Translations under genes and position numbers: made by a program
Assembly: GCF_000815105.2 (NCBI RefSeq)
Contig: NZ_CP010310.2
Coordinates: 4,650,001-4,714,000, forward strand
DNA from: Pandoraea pulmonicola
GTDB lineage: Bacteria; Pseudomonadota; Gammaproteobacteria; Burkholderiales; Burkholderiaceae
Length of the DNA: 64,000 bases
Direction of reading: 5' to 3'
Notes under the pieces: model-generated
Told to the model about the DNA's origin: nothing
The model's database searches: none
What the model saw: only the letters and a program-made list of their open reading frames with translations
Part shown: positions 30,607 to 42,768 of the stretch, piece after piece
How positions within the stretch are numbered: the stretch's first letter is position 1
How the letters are laid out: every line of letters begins with the position of its first letter

Positions 30607-31151
30607 TGGCAGGCAAAGCAGGCGCTCGTACGGGCGCAAAGCGTAGCGGCGGCAACAGTGGCGCCCGCGGCGCGGCCGGCTTCGGCCTGGCGCCGTGGCT
30701 CGGCATCGCGGTCATTGCGATTCTGCTCGACCAGGTCACCAAGCTCACCATACTGAAGACGTTTCAGTACGGCGAATTCCGCCCGCTGACGTCGTTCTTC
30801 AACCTGGTGCTGGTGTACAACAAGGGCGCGGCCTTTAACTTTCTGGCCACGGCCGGTGGCTGGCAGCGCTGGTTCTTCACGCTGCTGGGCGTGGTGGCGG
30901 CCACGGTCATCATCTGGCTGCTCAAGCGCCACAACGGCCAGAAGATGTTCTGCCTGTCGCTGTCGCTGATTCTCGGCGGCGCGCTGGGCAACGTGATCGA
31001 TCGCGTGATCTACGGTCACGTGGTCGACTTTCTCGACTTTCACGTCGGCGGCTGGCACTGGCCAGCGTTCAACGTGGCCGACTCGGCCATTTGCGTGGGC
31101 GCGGTGCTGCTGGTCATCGACGAGTTGCGACGCGTGCGGCGCGGCAAATAG
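30606..31151 (+). CDS. lspA: Lipoprotein signal peptidase (signal peptidase II)
   Basis: 181 residues with four membrane segments and both catalytic Asp motifs ([19 protein letters not shown] and FNVADSAI). It cleaves prolipoprotein signal peptides at the lipid-modified Cys in the inner membrane. The N-terminal ~25 residues (basic, Gly/Ala-rich) are an extension beyond typical LspA. Translation is coupled to ileS by the TAATG overlap. Confidence 0.96.
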   Translation: MAGKAGARTGAKRSGGNSGARGAAGFGLAPWLGIAVIAILLDQVTKLTILKTFQYGEFRPLTSFFNLVLVYNKGAAFNFLATAGGWQRWFFTLLGVVAATVIIWLLKRHNGQKMFCLSLSLILGGALGNVIDRVIYGHVVDFLDFHVGGWHWPAFNVADSAICVGAVLLVIDELRRVRRGK

Positions 31152-31273
31152 CGCCGCCGTGGCAGGACTTGCGGCGCGCTGCGTGCGTGGTGCCACGGCA
31201 CGGCACGCAGCGATGCAAACACCGTCGCGGCGCCCCTGAGGCGCCGCGCGGCACTTTGGAGGAGCATTTCCCT

Positions 31274-32485
31274 ATGGATCGCGGTGAACTGGCGGGCAAG
31301 ACCATCGTTCTCGGCCTGACGGGCGGCATCGCCTGCTACAAGTCGGCCGAACTCACGCGCTTGCTCGTCAAGGCCGGCGCTGCGGTACAGGTCGTCATGA
31401 CCGACGCCGCCACGCAATTCATCACCCCGCTCACGATGCAGGCACTCTCGGGTCGCCCGGTCTTCACCAGTCAGTGGGACAACCGCATCGACAACAACAT
31501 GGCGCACATCGACCTCTCGCGCGAGGCCGACGCCATTCTCGTTGCCCCCGCCTCCACCGACTTTCTCGCGAAGCTCGCACACGGCATGGCCGACGATCTG
31601 CTTTCCACGCTGTGCGTGGCGCGCGACTGTCCGCTGCTCGTCGCACCGGCCATGAATCGTCAGATGTGGGCCAACCCGGCAACGCAGCGAAACGCCGCCA
31701 CGCTGCGCGGCGACGGCGTCACGTTGCTCGGTCCGGGCAGCGGCGACCAGGCCTGCGGCGAAATCGGCGACGGACGCATGCTCGAGCCCGAGGATCTCTA
31801 CGAGGCGATGGTCGGCTTCTTCCAACCGAAGCGGCTGGCCGGGCGCCGCGTGCTGATTACCGCCGGCCCGACCTTCGAGCCGATCGACCCGGTGCGCGGC
31901 CTGACCAACCTGTCGAGCGGCAAGATGGGCTTCGCCCTCGCGCGGGCCGCCGCGCAAGCCGGCGCCGACGTGCACCTGGTGGCCGGTCCCACGTCGCTGG
32001 CCACGCCGTGGGGCGTGACGCGCAGCAACGTCCAGACCGCGCAGCAGATGTACGACGCGGTGATGGCCGACGCCTCGCGCAACGACATCTTCATCGCCGT
32101 GGCGGCCGTCGCCGACTGGCGCGTGCGCGATGTGGCGCACGAGAAGATCAAGAAGACTGGCGACGCCGACGTGCCGACGCTCGAGTTCGTCCAGAACCCC
32201 GACATTCTCGCGGCTGTGGCGCAGTTGCCGAAGCCGCCGTATTGCGTGGGTTTTGCCGCCGAATCGGGCGATCTGGAGAAGAACGGCGCGCAAAAGCGCC
32301 TCCGCAAGCAGGTACCGCTACTCGTAGGCAATCTCGGCCCGGCCACGTTCGGACAGGACGACAACGAGGTCATCCTGTTCGACGACGCCGGCCAGAAGCG
32401 CCTGCCCCGCGCCGACAAGCGATCGCTCGCGCGCAGCCTGATCATCGAGATCGCCGCGCGGCTGCCCTCGCGCGCGCCAGGCTGA
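31274..32485 (+). CDS. coaBC: Bifunctional phosphopantothenoylcysteine decarboxylase/phosphopantothenate-cysteine ligase
   Basis: 403 residues. CoaC half: [14 protein letters not shown], the active-site His in MAHIDLS and PAMNRQMW with the Asn-Met loop. CoaB half: [29 protein letters not shown] and the AAVADWRV segment. Together they carry out steps two and three of coenzyme A synthesis. GGAGG lies about 10 bp before ATG 31274. It is 122 bp after lspA and close to dut, as in many proteobacteria, but here two other genes intervene. Confidence 0.96.
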   Translation: MDRGELAGKTIVLGLTGGIACYKSAELTRLLVKAGAAVQVVMTDAATQFITPLTMQALSGRPVFTSQWDNRIDNNMAHIDLSREADAILVAPASTDFLAKLAHGMADDLLSTLCVARDCPLLVAPAMNRQMWANPATQRNAATLRGDGVTLLGPGSGDQACGEIGDGRMLEPEDLYEAMVGFFQPKRLAGRRVLITAGPTFEPIDPVRGLTNLSSGKMGFALARAAAQAGADVHLVAGPTSLATPWGVTRSNVQTAQQMYDAVMADASRNDIFIAVAAVADWRVRDVAHEKIKKTGDADVPTLEFVQNPDILAAVAQLPKPPYCVGFAAESGDLEKNGAQKRLRKQVPLLVGNLGPATFGQDDNEVILFDDAGQKRLPRADKRSLARSLIIEIAARLPSRAPG

Positions 32486-32694
32486 TCGGCGCCTTCGCTT
32501 CGCCGGCGCGTGCACGGATGCCGCGACAGCCGTGACGGCGCCGACGTGCCTCGATTCTCCGTCTGTCATCACCGTTGTCCGGCGGCGCTGACAGACTGGC
32601 GGAATCGGCAGGCCCCGGGACTTCGATTCCGCTGCCCCGCAGCATCCGCCCGTTCTTCGGTCTTCGGGCCATCGCACACGACAACCATCACAAG

Positions 32695-33915
32695 ATGACA
32701 CAACCCTCCTCGCCAGCGCGGCCCGCCGTCAGTGTCTACGGGACACTGAGCATGCTCGCCGCGATCATGTTCTTCGGCTTCATGACGATCGGCATGCCAC
32801 TGCCCGTGCTGCCGGTCTATGTCCACGAAACGCTCGGCTACGGCTCGTTCGTGGTCGGCGTGACCATCGGTATCCAGTCGGTCGTCACGCTGTTGCTGCG
32901 CTCCTACGCCGGGCGCACCGTCGATACGCGCGGCCCGCGCCGCGCCGTACTCACCGGCCTGTGCGGCTGTGCCGCGGCAGGCGTGCTGTATCTCGTGGCG
33001 TCGGTGGCGCCGAACCCGGCGCTCGCGTTGGGCGTGCTTATCGCCGGGCGCGTGGTGCTCGGCTTCGGGGAGAGTCTCATCCTCACCGGCGGGATGTCGT
33101 GGGGCATCGGGCTGTTGGGCGCCGCCCACGCGAGCAAGGCCATTTCGTGGCAAGGCGTGTCGATGTACACCGCACTGGCCACCGGCGCGCCGTTCGGGGC
33201 GTACCTGCTGCAATCGGCGGGCTTCACTGTGGTGTCGCTCGTCAACATTGCGCTACCGGCCATCGCATTCGCCATCGCGCTTCGGCTGCCGCCTGCCGCC
33301 CCCGTCGGCGGCAACCGTCTGCCGTTCTTCCGGGTGGTCGGTCTCGTGTGGCGCCCGGGGCTCGCCATGACGCTCGGCAGTATCGGCTACGCCGTCATCG
33401 CGGCCTTCATCACGCTCTACTACGCGAGCCACGGCTGGTCAGGCGCCGCGTATGCACTCACGCTCTACAGCGCCTGCTTCATCGGCATGCGCGTCCTGCT
33501 GGCGCATGCGGTGGACCGCTTCGGCGGACGTCGCGTCGCCATGTTCTCGCTCGTGTTCAGCGCCATCGGCCAGTTCCTGCTGTGGGGCGCCGTCAACCCG
33601 CATATGGCGCTCGCCGGCGCGGGGCTGACCGGCGTGGGCTTCTCGCTGGTATTCCCGGCGCTCGGCGTGGAGGCGCTGCGCTCGGTGCCGCCGCAGAATC
33701 GCGGTGCGGCGCTGGCCGCCTACTCCGCCTTCTTCGACCTGGCGCTGGGTCTGATCGGGCCCATGGCCGGACTCGTCGCCAACTATTTCGGTTACGCCTC
33801 GATCTTCCTGTGCGGCGCGCTCGGCGGCATCGTGGCGATCCTCATGATTGCGCGCCTGCCGCACGCAGGCCCCCACACCGCACCGGCAGATTCGTCCGCC
33901 GGCAGCGGCCATTGA
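32695..33915 (+). CDS. MFS transporter (YhhS-like arabinose-efflux group)
   Basis: 406 residues with about twelve membrane helices. GRTVDTRGPRRAVLTG after helix two is the MFS signature loop, and GRVVLGFGESLILTGGMSWGIG is a motif of the YhhS/YfcJ group. ATG 32695 follows a polar stretch without clear Shine-Dalgarno; the frame is open 120 bp further upstream. Inserted between coaBC and dut together with the flavin monooxygenase gene, so it may be an accessory pair. Substrate unknown. Confidence 0.85.
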   Translation: MTQPSSPARPAVSVYGTLSMLAAIMFFGFMTIGMPLPVLPVYVHETLGYGSFVVGVTIGIQSVVTLLLRSYAGRTVDTRGPRRAVLTGLCGCAAAGVLYLVASVAPNPALALGVLIAGRVVLGFGESLILTGGMSWGIGLLGAAHASKAISWQGVSMYTALATGAPFGAYLLQSAGFTVVSLVNIALPAIAFAIALRLPPAAPVGGNRLPFFRVVGLVWRPGLAMTLGSIGYAVIAAFITLYYASHGWSGAAYALTLYSACFIGMRVLLAHAVDRFGGRRVAMFSLVFSAIGQFLLWGAVNPHMALAGAGLTGVGFSLVFPALGVEALRSVPPQNRGAALAAYSAFFDLALGLIGPMAGLVANYFGYASIFLCGALGGIVAILMIARLPHAGPHTAPADSSAGSGH

Positions 33916-33988
33916 CCGACGCCAATTGACGCGAATTGACGTGACCTGCGCCGGCATGTGAACGCCGGCCATCCGGAGCATCGAACTC

Positions 33989-35020
33989 ATGGCTCACACC
34001 CCCGCCCCCATCAAGCTCTCGATTCTCGACCAGACGCCGATGATTCACGGCCACAGCGTGGCGGACGCCATCGCCGCGACCGTCGAGCTCGCTCAAGCGG
34101 CCGACGATCTCGGCTACACGCGCTACTGGTGCGCCGAGCACCACGGCCTGCGCGGCGTGGCCAACCCGGCGCCCGAGGTCATGATCGCGCGCCTGGCGGG
34201 CGTGACGAAACGGCTGCGCGTCGGATCCGGTGGCGTCATGCTGCCGTACTACAGCCCGTTCAAGGTGGCCGAACAGTTCCTGATGCTCGAAGCGCTGTTC
34301 CCCAACCGGATCGACCTGGGCGTTGGCCGTGCACCCGGCGGCGACATGCGCACCGCGCGCGCCGTCGCCAAAGGCCCGTACGACGCGGGCGAGCAATTTC
34401 CGCAACAGGTTGCCGAACTGGCCGGACTCTTCGGCGGCACGCTGGCCGACGACCACCCGTATCGCGGCGTGCTGCTGCAACCGGCGGTCGATACGCGTCC
34501 CGAGCTGTGGGTGCTCGGCTCAAGCGAATTCGGCGGACTGCTCGCCGCACAACTCGGCCTGCGCTACTGCTTCGCCCACTTCATCAACGCCTACGATGGT
34601 CAGCACGTGGCGCAAGCCTATCGCGAGCGCTTCGTGCCGGGCCAACTCGCCAAGCCGTATTGCGCGGTCGCGCTATTCGTCATCTGCGCCGACACCGACG
34701 CCGAAGCCGAAGCGCTGGAGGCAAGCGTCGACCTGCGCCGCGTGCAGATGGCGTACGGCATGAACGAGCCGATCCCGAGCCTCGAACAGGGGGCGCAGGC
34801 CAAGCCGCGGTATGGCGATCGCGAACGCGCCGTCATTGCCCGCGAGAAAGCCCGTAGTATCATCGGCACCCCGGAGCGCGTCACCGAACGCGTGGTGGAA
34901 TTGCAGGCAGAGTTCGACGCGGACGAGATCGTCGTGCTGACGGTGGCGGGCAGCTACCGGGCGCGCCTGCGTTCGCATGAATTGCTCGCGCAGGCGTTTT
35001 CGCTGCGCACTACCGACTGA
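33989..35020 (+). CDS. LLM-class flavin-dependent oxidoreductase (luciferase-like)
   Basis: 343 residues. TIM-barrel signatures of the single-component LLM family: [75 protein letters not shown] and [15 protein letters not shown]. It would use reduced flavin and O2 on an unknown substrate. It sits 31 bp before dut and 73 bp after the MFS gene on the same strand. Confidence 0.9.
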   Translation: MAHTPAPIKLSILDQTPMIHGHSVADAIAATVELAQAADDLGYTRYWCAEHHGLRGVANPAPEVMIARLAGVTKRLRVGSGGVMLPYYSPFKVAEQFLMLEALFPNRIDLGVGRAPGGDMRTARAVAKGPYDAGEQFPQQVAELAGLFGGTLADDHPYRGVLLQPAVDTRPELWVLGSSEFGGLLAAQLGLRYCFAHFINAYDGQHVAQAYRERFVPGQLAKPYCAVALFVICADTDAEAEALEASVDLRRVQMAYGMNEPIPSLEQGAQAKPRYGDRERAVIAREKARSIIGTPERVTERVVELQAEFDADEIVVLTVAGSYRARLRSHELLAQAFSLRTTD

Positions 35021-35051
35021 CCTTTTGATTGAACCGTCCCAAGCCAACGCC

Positions 35052-35498
35052 ATGAAACTCGACGTCAAGATTCTCGACGAGCGCCTGCGCTCGCAGTTGC
35101 CCGCCTACGCCACGCCGGGCAGTGCCGGACTGGATCTGCGCGCCTGCCTCGACGCCGCGCTCACCATCGAACCGGGCCAGACCGTGCTCGTGCCGACCGG
35201 GCTCGCCATTCACCTGTCCGATCCGGGCTACGCCGCACTGATCCTGCCGCGCTCCGGGCTCGGCCACAAGCACGGCATCGTGCTCGGCAACCTGGTCGGT
35301 CTGATCGACTCGGATTACCAGGGCCAGCTGATGGTCTCGACGTGGAACCGCGGCAACGAGCCGTTCGTGCTCAACCCGTTCGAGCGCCTCGCGCAACTCG
35401 TGATCGTGCCGGTCGTGCAGGCCGAGTTCAACATCGTCGACGAATTCCCCGAGAGCGATCGGGGTGCGGGCGGCTTCGGCAGCACCGGCAAGCACTGA
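35052..35498 (+). CDS. dut: dUTP diphosphatase
   Basis: 148 residues with all five trimeric dUTPase motifs: [36 protein letters not shown] (uracil pocket), ERLAQLVI and [12 protein letters not shown] (C-terminal arm). It hydrolyses dUTP to dUMP. ATG 35052 has no strong Shine-Dalgarno; the gene follows the monooxygenase by 31 bp and is probably co-transcribed. Confidence 0.98.
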   Translation: MKLDVKILDERLRSQLPAYATPGSAGLDLRACLDAALTIEPGQTVLVPTGLAIHLSDPGYAALILPRSGLGHKHGIVLGNLVGLIDSDYQGQLMVSTWNRGNEPFVLNPFERLAQLVIVPVVQAEFNIVDEFPESDRGAGGFGSTGKH

Positions 35499-35561
35499 CG
35501 CCAGGTCCGTGCGACGGGCCCGCCAAGGCCAGCGGCAAAGACTCACCGTCGCGAACGCCCC

Positions 35562-35596
35562 AATGAAAAGCGCCGCATGAAGCGGCGCTTTTCATT
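35562..35596. terminator. Bidirectional terminator between dut and clpA
   Basis: A perfect 15-bp inverted repeat (AATGAAAAGCGCCGC 35562-35576 with its complement at 35582-35596) whose outer arms provide T-rich tails on both strands, between two convergent genes. Confidence 0.9.
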
Positions 35597-35614
35597 TCGG
35601 CCAGACTCGGTCGA

Positions 35615-37908
<2,294 letters not shown>

Positions 37909-37912
<4 letters not shown>

Positions 37913-38223
37913 GCTTCCTCCATCACGCACTGCAGCGGGTGCCCGGACTGCCTTGCATGGCTAACAACTTGCTCAACTTTGGTCGCCGCGACGTCGCGCG
38001 TAAAGACCCCACAAACTCCCCTGCCCTCTCGATGGACCTTGAGCATGATCTGCGTGGCAGACTCCCGATCCTTATTGAAATATTCCTGAATGACCATCAC
38101 CACGAACTCCATCGGGGTGAAATCGTCGTTCAACAGTACCACCTTGTACATCGATGGCGGCTTGAGCTGCTGCTCCTGCCGCTCCTGTACGGTGTCGTCA
38201 TGCGTTGTCGGTAAGGTTGCCAT
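37909..38223 (-). CDS. clpS: ClpS adaptor protein
   Basis: 104 residues. [25 protein letters not shown] and the later [21 protein letters not shown] segment contain the N-degron pocket and ClpA-binding surfaces. It directs N-end-rule substrates to ClpAP. The upstream gene of a tightly overlapping clpS-clpA operon, divergent from the cold-shock gene with a 441-bp region between. Confidence 0.97.
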
Positions 38224-38489
38224 ACGTGGATTCTAAACAACTCCCCGGGTGCAGGAAGCAATCGGCGTTCCATTGCCGCCTGCCGGCCGGTTGTCCACCG
38301 GTCAAGCCAACACTCGTCGATCTCCGCAGGACATTGCCAGCATGGCGCTAGCGCCCCGACCACCGGGGTGCCACACCCATATGAGTCAGCTTAACCCAAA
38401 TTTCAAGGGTGTGTCGCGGCACGCCTTATGCCTTCCGAGATATAAGGGTAATACCTGATCGAACGCTACTTCTATCGTTCAAAAAGGGC

Positions 38490-38519
38490 TTGACACTATT
38501 GGCAGTTAGCGAAAACAAT
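38490..38519 (+). promoter_or_regulatory. Likely promoter of the cold-shock leader
   Basis: Perfect -35 TTGACA (38490-38495), 18-bp spacer and a poor -10 AACAAT (38514-38519). Expected start about 38526, giving a ~140-nt leader before the cold-shock ATG. Confidence 0.45.
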
Positions 38520-38582
38520 CATCGTGGCGCTTTTCCTCAATAAGCGTTTTAAAAGAAAAGATGCCTGGGTGAGCCTAAGAAG

Positions 38583-38605
38583 CCGCCGCCAGTCGGCGGG
38601 TTTTT
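38583..38605 (+). terminator. Terminator-like hairpin inside the cold-shock gene leader
   Basis: CCGCCG-CCAGT-CGGCGG (38583-38599) followed by GTTTTT. It lies 60 bp before the cold-shock gene on the same strand, so transcripts from the TTGACA promoter could end here as an ~80-nt RNA. Confidence 0.65.
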
Positions 38606-38664
38606 CAGATGTGCTCGTTGTTGCGGTAATATGTAGTAGTGGTAATTGTTTAGGGGAAGTTTGT

Positions 38665-38871
38665 ATGGCAACCGGTACGGTCAAATGGTTTAACGATGCC
38701 AAGGGTTTTGGTTTCATCACGCCGGATGAGGGTGGCGAAGATCTGTTCGCTCACTTCTCGGCGATCCAGATGAACGGCTTCAAGACCCTGAAGGAAGGTC
38801 AGAAGGTGACGTTCGACGTCGTCCAGGGCCCGAAGGGCAAGCAGGCGTCGAACATTCAGTCGCCGACCTGA
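38665..38871 (+). CDS. Cold-shock protein (CspA family)
   Basis: 68 residues, [31 protein letters not shown], with RNP1 (KGFGFI) and RNP2 (LFAHF). It binds single-stranded RNA/DNA and melts RNA structure. ATG 38665 is preceded by AGGGGAAG. The leader carries an intrinsic terminator, so premature termination could control it. Confidence 0.96.
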   Translation: MATGTVKWFNDAKGFGFITPDEGGEDLFAHFSAIQMNGFKTLKEGQKVTFDVVQGPKGKQASNIQSPT

Positions 38872-38897
38872 CGAAGCGCGCTTCTGACGCATTGGAG

Positions 38898-38920
38898 ACC
38901 CGGCTTCGGCCGGGTTTTTT
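38898..38920 (+). terminator. Terminator of the cold-shock gene
   Basis: ACCCGGC-TTCG-GCCGGGT followed by six T, 27 bp after the stop codon. Confidence 0.9.
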
Positions 38921-39452
38921 ATTGCATCGCAACAATAGTTTCCCCCGTCGACGCATTTTAGTATCCGCTTTTGAATGCAAAGGCAGCGCAATTTTCCGCT
39001 CCGCCCCTGAAAGTTTTCGGTATTTAACTGCGTTTAATCCCTTATGGAATTCGATTCAACGCAACAATTCACCTCGTTATTAAAATAACGCCTGTCAATC
39101 GCGTGTTGCGGAAATCAATTACGCAATTACCTGAATTGACTAAGTATTCCTACGCAGCAGGCCGGCCGGTCGACACAAAAAACAGCCACTCGTTAAGCGT
39201 CCGAAACGGAAAGACTTTTTAACGATTCCGGCAGCCCGGAGGTCCGGCGACGAGCGCCCCGCAAAGCATCACCTGGTTCAGACGAACAACGGATGAAGCA
39301 AATGGTTCACTGCACAAAGCATGCCGTCTCGACGGCGTGCCGCGCCCTCTCTCGTGTCGCTCAAACGCGACGGACCGCCCAGTCGGCGGCCCGTTTGGAT
39401 GCATTTTCCTAATTGTGGGGTGGCGACGTGCACCACCACGGCAGCACCGATA
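38921..39452. other. 532-bp gap before the ring-hydroxylating dioxygenase cluster
   Basis: AT-richer than the flanks in its left two thirds. I see no gene. Inverted repeats: CGTTATT/AATAACG (39075-39090) and CGTTAA/TTAACG about 39192-39220. No T-tailed terminator for the minus-strand oxygenase operon could be identified on its right side. It may mark the join between core genome and the inserted catabolic block. Confidence 0.5.
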
Positions 39453-39767
39453 TCAGCCCAGGTCGACGTACACCTTGCCGGCCTCGATGCGGATCGGATA
39501 CGTGCGTACCGCGTCGGTCAGCGGAGCACACATCGCCTCGCCGGTTCGCACGTCAAACCTGCCCTGATGCAGTGGGCACTCGATCTCGTGGCCGTCGAGA
39601 AATCCGTCGCATAGCCGGGCGTTGCCGTGTGTGCAGACGTTGTCGGTCGCGAAAACCTCGCCTTGCACGCCATACAGCGCGATATCCCGTCCGCCGACGA
39701 TCACGCCGATCACATCGTCCTCGGGAATGGCGTCGCGCGACGCCGCCTCAATCCAGTTGCCGCTCAT
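39453..39767 (-). CDS. nagAb: Rieske-type 2Fe-2S ferredoxin of salicylate 5-hydroxylase
   Basis: 104 residues. Rieske ligands C45-x-H47 and C64-x2-H67 ([12 protein letters not shown]...[10 protein letters not shown]). It carries electrons from the flavin reductase to the terminal oxygenase. Last gene of the operon, 21 bp after the beta subunit. Close in kind to NagAb/NahAb ferredoxins, which can serve more than one oxygenase; here it presumably serves the alpha-beta pair next to it. Confidence 0.85.
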   Translation of the reverse strand: MSGNWIEAASRDAIPEDDVIGVIVGGRDIALYGVQGEVFATDNVCTHGNARLCDGFLDGHEIECPLHQGRFDVRTGEAMCAPLTDAVRTYPIRIEAGKVYVDLG

Positions 39768-39788
39768 GGTGTCCTCTTGTCGGATCGG

Positions 39789-40262
39789 TCAGATCGGGTA
39801 GATCAGCGAGTTGGGGATCATCTCGCTGTCGAAGATGCACAGGCGGGAGGCGAATTTCCAGCCGTCGCCGGTGCGTTTGACGGTGTCCAGATAGCGCCCT
39901 ACCGACAGGATGTCGGTGAGCTGATCCGGCTTCGTGCGAAATACCGCGTAGTTCGCTTCCACATGCAGCGTGTCGACATCGATCTGCCGGACGGCGGGCA
40001 GCCCGATCACGTGACGCTGGTAGTACGGGTCGTGGAACAGCGTGTCCCGAATCCCGTAGATGCGATCGCGCAGCATGCCCTTGCTCTCGAACGACAGCGT
40101 CGCGAGCGGCAGCCCCATCTCGTGGTTCTCGCGTGGCTGAATCCGGTAGATGCAGTCGTCCAGAAAGAATTCGGGCCAGGCGTCCCACTGTTGTGCGTCG
40201 AGGGCCGCCGCATAGGCGGCATTGAGTTCGACCACGGCCTGAAACGTTGCAAAATCGACCAT
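39789..40262 (-). CDS. nagH: Ring-hydroxylating oxygenase beta subunit (salicylate 5-hydroxylase small subunit)
   Basis: 157 residues of the SnoaL-like/NTF2 fold of dioxygenase beta chains: ELNAAYAAALDAQQWDAWPEFFLDDCIYRIQPREN, DTLFHDPYYQRHVIG, RYLDTVKRTGDGWKFASRLCIFDSEMIPNSLIYPI. It is structural, forming the alpha3-beta3 oxygenase. ATG 40262 is chosen because GAGGAGGTG precedes it; the longer start at 40283 would overlap the alpha gene. Confidence 0.85.
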   Translation of the reverse strand: MVDFATFQAVVELNAAYAAALDAQQWDAWPEFFLDDCIYRIQPRENHEMGLPLATLSFESKGMLRDRIYGIRDTLFHDPYYQRHVIGLPAVRQIDVDTLHVEANYAVFRTKPDQLTDILSVGRYLDTVKRTGDGWKFASRLCIFDSEMIPNSLIYPI

Positions 40263-40275
40263 CGCGTCCACCTCC

Positions 40276-41562
40276 TCAAACATCCATGACGCGGCGCCAG
40301 TAGGCGTACATGCCGCGAATCAGGGTCTCCGTCACCATGTGATCCGTGTTCTCCACGCCGGTGCCGCCCAATTCGGCGATCACGCGATGCCACGGCTTCT
40401 GCTCGAATCCCTCCTGCGAGCACTCGATCGCCTCGCCGTCGTCGGCGGAAACGAATCCCGCCGGGCCGAACAGGTTGGCCTGGCGCAGCCGGCGCTGGGT
40501 CATCTCCTCGGTGTCGTCCTCGAAGCCGAAGTGTGTCCAGACGAAGTCGAACGAATCGTGCCCGCGCGGCTGAATGTGGCGCGTGGACACCGAGTTGACC
40601 TGCTGCTGGAGAATCACGCTCGGGAAGAGCGTCATGAGCACGGCCGTCGGCCCTTGCCACCAGTCTTCCTGCACGATGTCGAGAAAACGCGTGTCGTTGA
40701 GCGACATCGATTCCTTGAAGCTTGACACGCCCGACGTCACTTCACCGCCACCGCCCTGCCCGCGCGTGGAGATCATCGCGGCGTGACGCCCATGCGCGTC
40801 CATCACCAGGCGCGACTTGTTGTCCGCACGCCAGAGCCCGAAAGTGACGAACCACGTGTGCAGCAGGCCCGGGTGATACGGGTCCTTGATATTCTCTTGC
40901 ATCAGCTTCCAGTTACCCGGGATGCGCTGCTTGTTGTAGCCGAGCAGCTTGAGCTTGCGACCGTTGAACAACCGATCGAAGTAGCCGCAGATCTCCGGCC
41001 CAAGGAAGGCCTCGAGCGACTCCACGTCGTGATCGAACGACGCGAAGATCACACCGCCGCGCGTGGCCACTTTCAGTTTCGTGAGACCGTGATCCTCCGG
41101 GCGGAAATCCTTGGGCATGCCGCCATTGACCTTGCCGTCCTGCTTGACGCCGCGCCGGAACGGCACGCCCTGCAGGTTGCCCTTCAGGTCGTAGTTCCAC
41201 TGGTGGTACGGGCAATGGAAGTCGGTGCGATTGCCCCGCTTTTCGCGACAGAACTTCATGCCGCGATGTGCGCAGACGTTCTCGACCACGTTGATCCCGC
41301 CGTTCGCATCGCGCGTGACGATCACCGAGCGTTCGCCGATCACCGTGCGCTTGAAGTCGCCGGGATTCGGCACTTCGGCTTCCAGCCCCACGTAGTTCCA
41401 ATGGTTGCGGTAGAAGCACTGTTCCAGCTCGCGGCGGTACAGCTGCTCGTCGGTATAGACGCGAAACGGAATGCGGCTCGAGCCGTCCGACGGCCAGATC
41501 GTCGAGGCCGTCCGGCCTTCGCTTTGCGCCGGATCAGGCCCGGTCTGCGGTGTTGTACTCAC
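40276..41562 (-). CDS. nagG: Ring-hydroxylating oxygenase alpha subunit (salicylate 5-hydroxylase large subunit)
   Basis: 428 residues. Rieske domain C97-x-H99/C117-x2-H120 (CAHRGMKFC...CPYHQWNY) and a mononuclear iron site in ENIKDPYHPGLLH (D227, H230, H235). From memory the chain closely resembles NagG, including KRTVIGERSVIVTRD, QGVPFRRGVKQDGKVNGGMPKDF and the C-terminal MVTETLIRGMYAYWRRVM. It would hydroxylate salicylate at C5 to gentisate; related substituted benzoates are possible. The start is GTG 41562 with CAGGAG upstream. Operon order reductase-alpha-beta-ferredoxin matches nagAa-G-H-Ab. Confidence 0.85.
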   Translation of the reverse strand: MSTTPQTGPDPAQSEGRTASTIWPSDGSSRIPFRVYTDEQLYRRELEQCFYRNHWNYVGLEAEVPNPGDFKRTVIGERSVIVTRDANGGINVVENVCAHRGMKFCREKRGNRTDFHCPYHQWNYDLKGNLQGVPFRRGVKQDGKVNGGMPKDFRPEDHGLTKLKVATRGGVIFASFDHDVESLEAFLGPEICGYFDRLFNGRKLKLLGYNKQRIPGNWKLMQENIKDPYHPGLLHTWFVTFGLWRADNKSRLVMDAHGRHAAMISTRGQGGGGEVTSGVSSFKESMSLNDTRFLDIVQEDWWQGPTAVLMTLFPSVILQQQVNSVSTRHIQPRGHDSFDFVWTHFGFEDDTEEMTQRRLRQANLFGPAGFVSADDGEAIECSQEGFEQKPWHRVIAELGGTGVENTDHMVTETLIRGMYAYWRRVMDV

Positions 41563-41649
41563 GATTGTCTCCTGAGGGAAATACACGAAACGCTCGGGGG
41601 AAGCGAGCCCCGGTGCCGCGCACGCATCGCGTCGTCCGCATCGTCCGCG

Positions 41650-42681
41650 TCATGCAGCCTTGGCGTAGAACGCGTCCGCGTGGATGTGCGACGGATCGAC
41701 CCCACGCTCGCGCAACAGCCGCGTGGCCGCTTCGACCATCGGCGGTGCACCGCACAGGTACGCGCGCCAGCCAGCGAGCGCGTCGGCGACGGCGAAGTCC
41801 GCGGCGAGCGCATCGGTGACGTGACCGATGCGCTGACCGTGGCCGTATGCCTCCGGTCCGTCCGGTGCGCCCGTCGTCGTCACGACGTGCAGGCGAATGC
41901 CCTCGTGGCGCGATGCGAGCGCATGCAGCCAGTCGCGTCCATAGACATCCGCCGGCGAGCGGGCGCCGACGTAAATTTCGATGGGATTGGTCATGCCCCG
42001 CGCCAGCGCGCCGCGCACGATCGAGAGCACCGGCGCGAGGCCCGTGCCGCCGGCGACACAGAGCATCGGACCGTCATGACGCGTTCGCAGATACGACGTG
42101 CCGAGCGGCCCCGACACGCGCACGGCGTCGCCCACCTTGAGTTGTTCGTCGACGTACCCGGTAACGGCGCCGCCCGGCACGCGACGGATGTGGAATTCCA
42201 GCGTGTCGTCACCGGCAAGACCGGCCATCGAATACGGGCGGATGTGATCGGGCGTGAACTGCAGCGTGGCGTATTGACCGGGCGAAAAACTCAAGGCCTT
42301 CGCCGGCTTGAGCACCAGGCGCTTGATGTCGTGCGTGAGCGGCTCGATGGCAAGAACCGTCGCCTTCAGGATCTTCGCCGGGTGCACCACGATCTCGTCG
42401 AGCTCCGGCAGCTCGATTTCGCAGTCGCCCTGCACGGTGGCTTGACAGGCGAGGACATGGCGCTCGCCGCGCGCGGCTTGCGCGTCGGCATCGTGATGAC
42501 GGTATTCGGCGCCCTCGACCTGCCGAACATCTCCCGACACCACGCGACAGCGGCACGTGCCGCAGCGTCCGGAAAGGCAACTGTGGGAGATGGGGATCTG
42601 CCGGTCGGTCAGCGCTTTGAGCAGATTGTCGCCGGCCGCGACCTCGAACCGCTCGCCGAGCGGTTGCACGTGAACTTGCAT
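41650..42681 (-). CDS. nagAa: Ferredoxin-NAD(P) reductase component of salicylate 5-hydroxylase
   Basis: 343 residues. N-terminal plant-type 2Fe-2S domain (C35, C40, C43 and C79), FAD-binding RPYSMAG, and NAD-binding VAGGTGLAPVLSIV. It takes electrons from NAD(P)H and passes them to the Rieske ferredoxin. ATG 42681 has GGAGACG upstream. First gene of the operon, divergent from the LysR regulator. Confidence 0.85.
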   Translation of the reverse strand: MQVHVQPLGERFEVAAGDNLLKALTDRQIPISHSCLSGRCGTCRCRVVSGDVRQVEGAEYRHHDADAQAARGERHVLACQATVQGDCEIELPELDEIVVHPAKILKATVLAIEPLTHDIKRLVLKPAKALSFSPGQYATLQFTPDHIRPYSMAGLAGDDTLEFHIRRVPGGAVTGYVDEQLKVGDAVRVSGPLGTSYLRTRHDGPMLCVAGGTGLAPVLSIVRGALARGMTNPIEIYVGARSPADVYGRDWLHALASRHEGIRLHVVTTTGAPDGPEAYGHGQRIGHVTDALAADFAVADALAGWRAYLCGAPPMVEAATRLLRERGVDPSHIHADAFYAKAA

Positions 42682-42768
42682 GGGGATTCGTCTCCGTTCT
42701 CGCGACACCCGCTGGGCGCCGCCGTTGGCGTTCTGACGCCGTTTGCAGCAAGCATCGCGCAACACGTT

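Larger units (their letters stand above)
38224..38664. other. Intergenic region between clpS and the cold-shock gene
   Basis: It holds the divergent promoters. Visible elements are a TTGACA box at 38490, an intrinsic terminator at 38583-38605 on the plus strand, and an AT-rich stretch. No separate protein gene is supported; the frame in phase with the cold-shock gene from 38524 is open but has no ribosome-binding site. Confidence 0.6.

Noticed and set aside
27328..30639. 1103-codon open frame on the minus strand over ileS
   Set aside because: Antisense shadow of a GC-rich gene. The plus strand has every IleRS motif, while the antisense chain is Arg/His-rich and matches no family.
38524..38664. 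N-terminal extension of the cold-shock protein in the same frame
   Set aside because: Open frame but no ribosome-binding site at GTG 38524, it crosses a terminator hairpin, and CspA proteins begin at MATGTVKWF with AGGGGAAG upstream.
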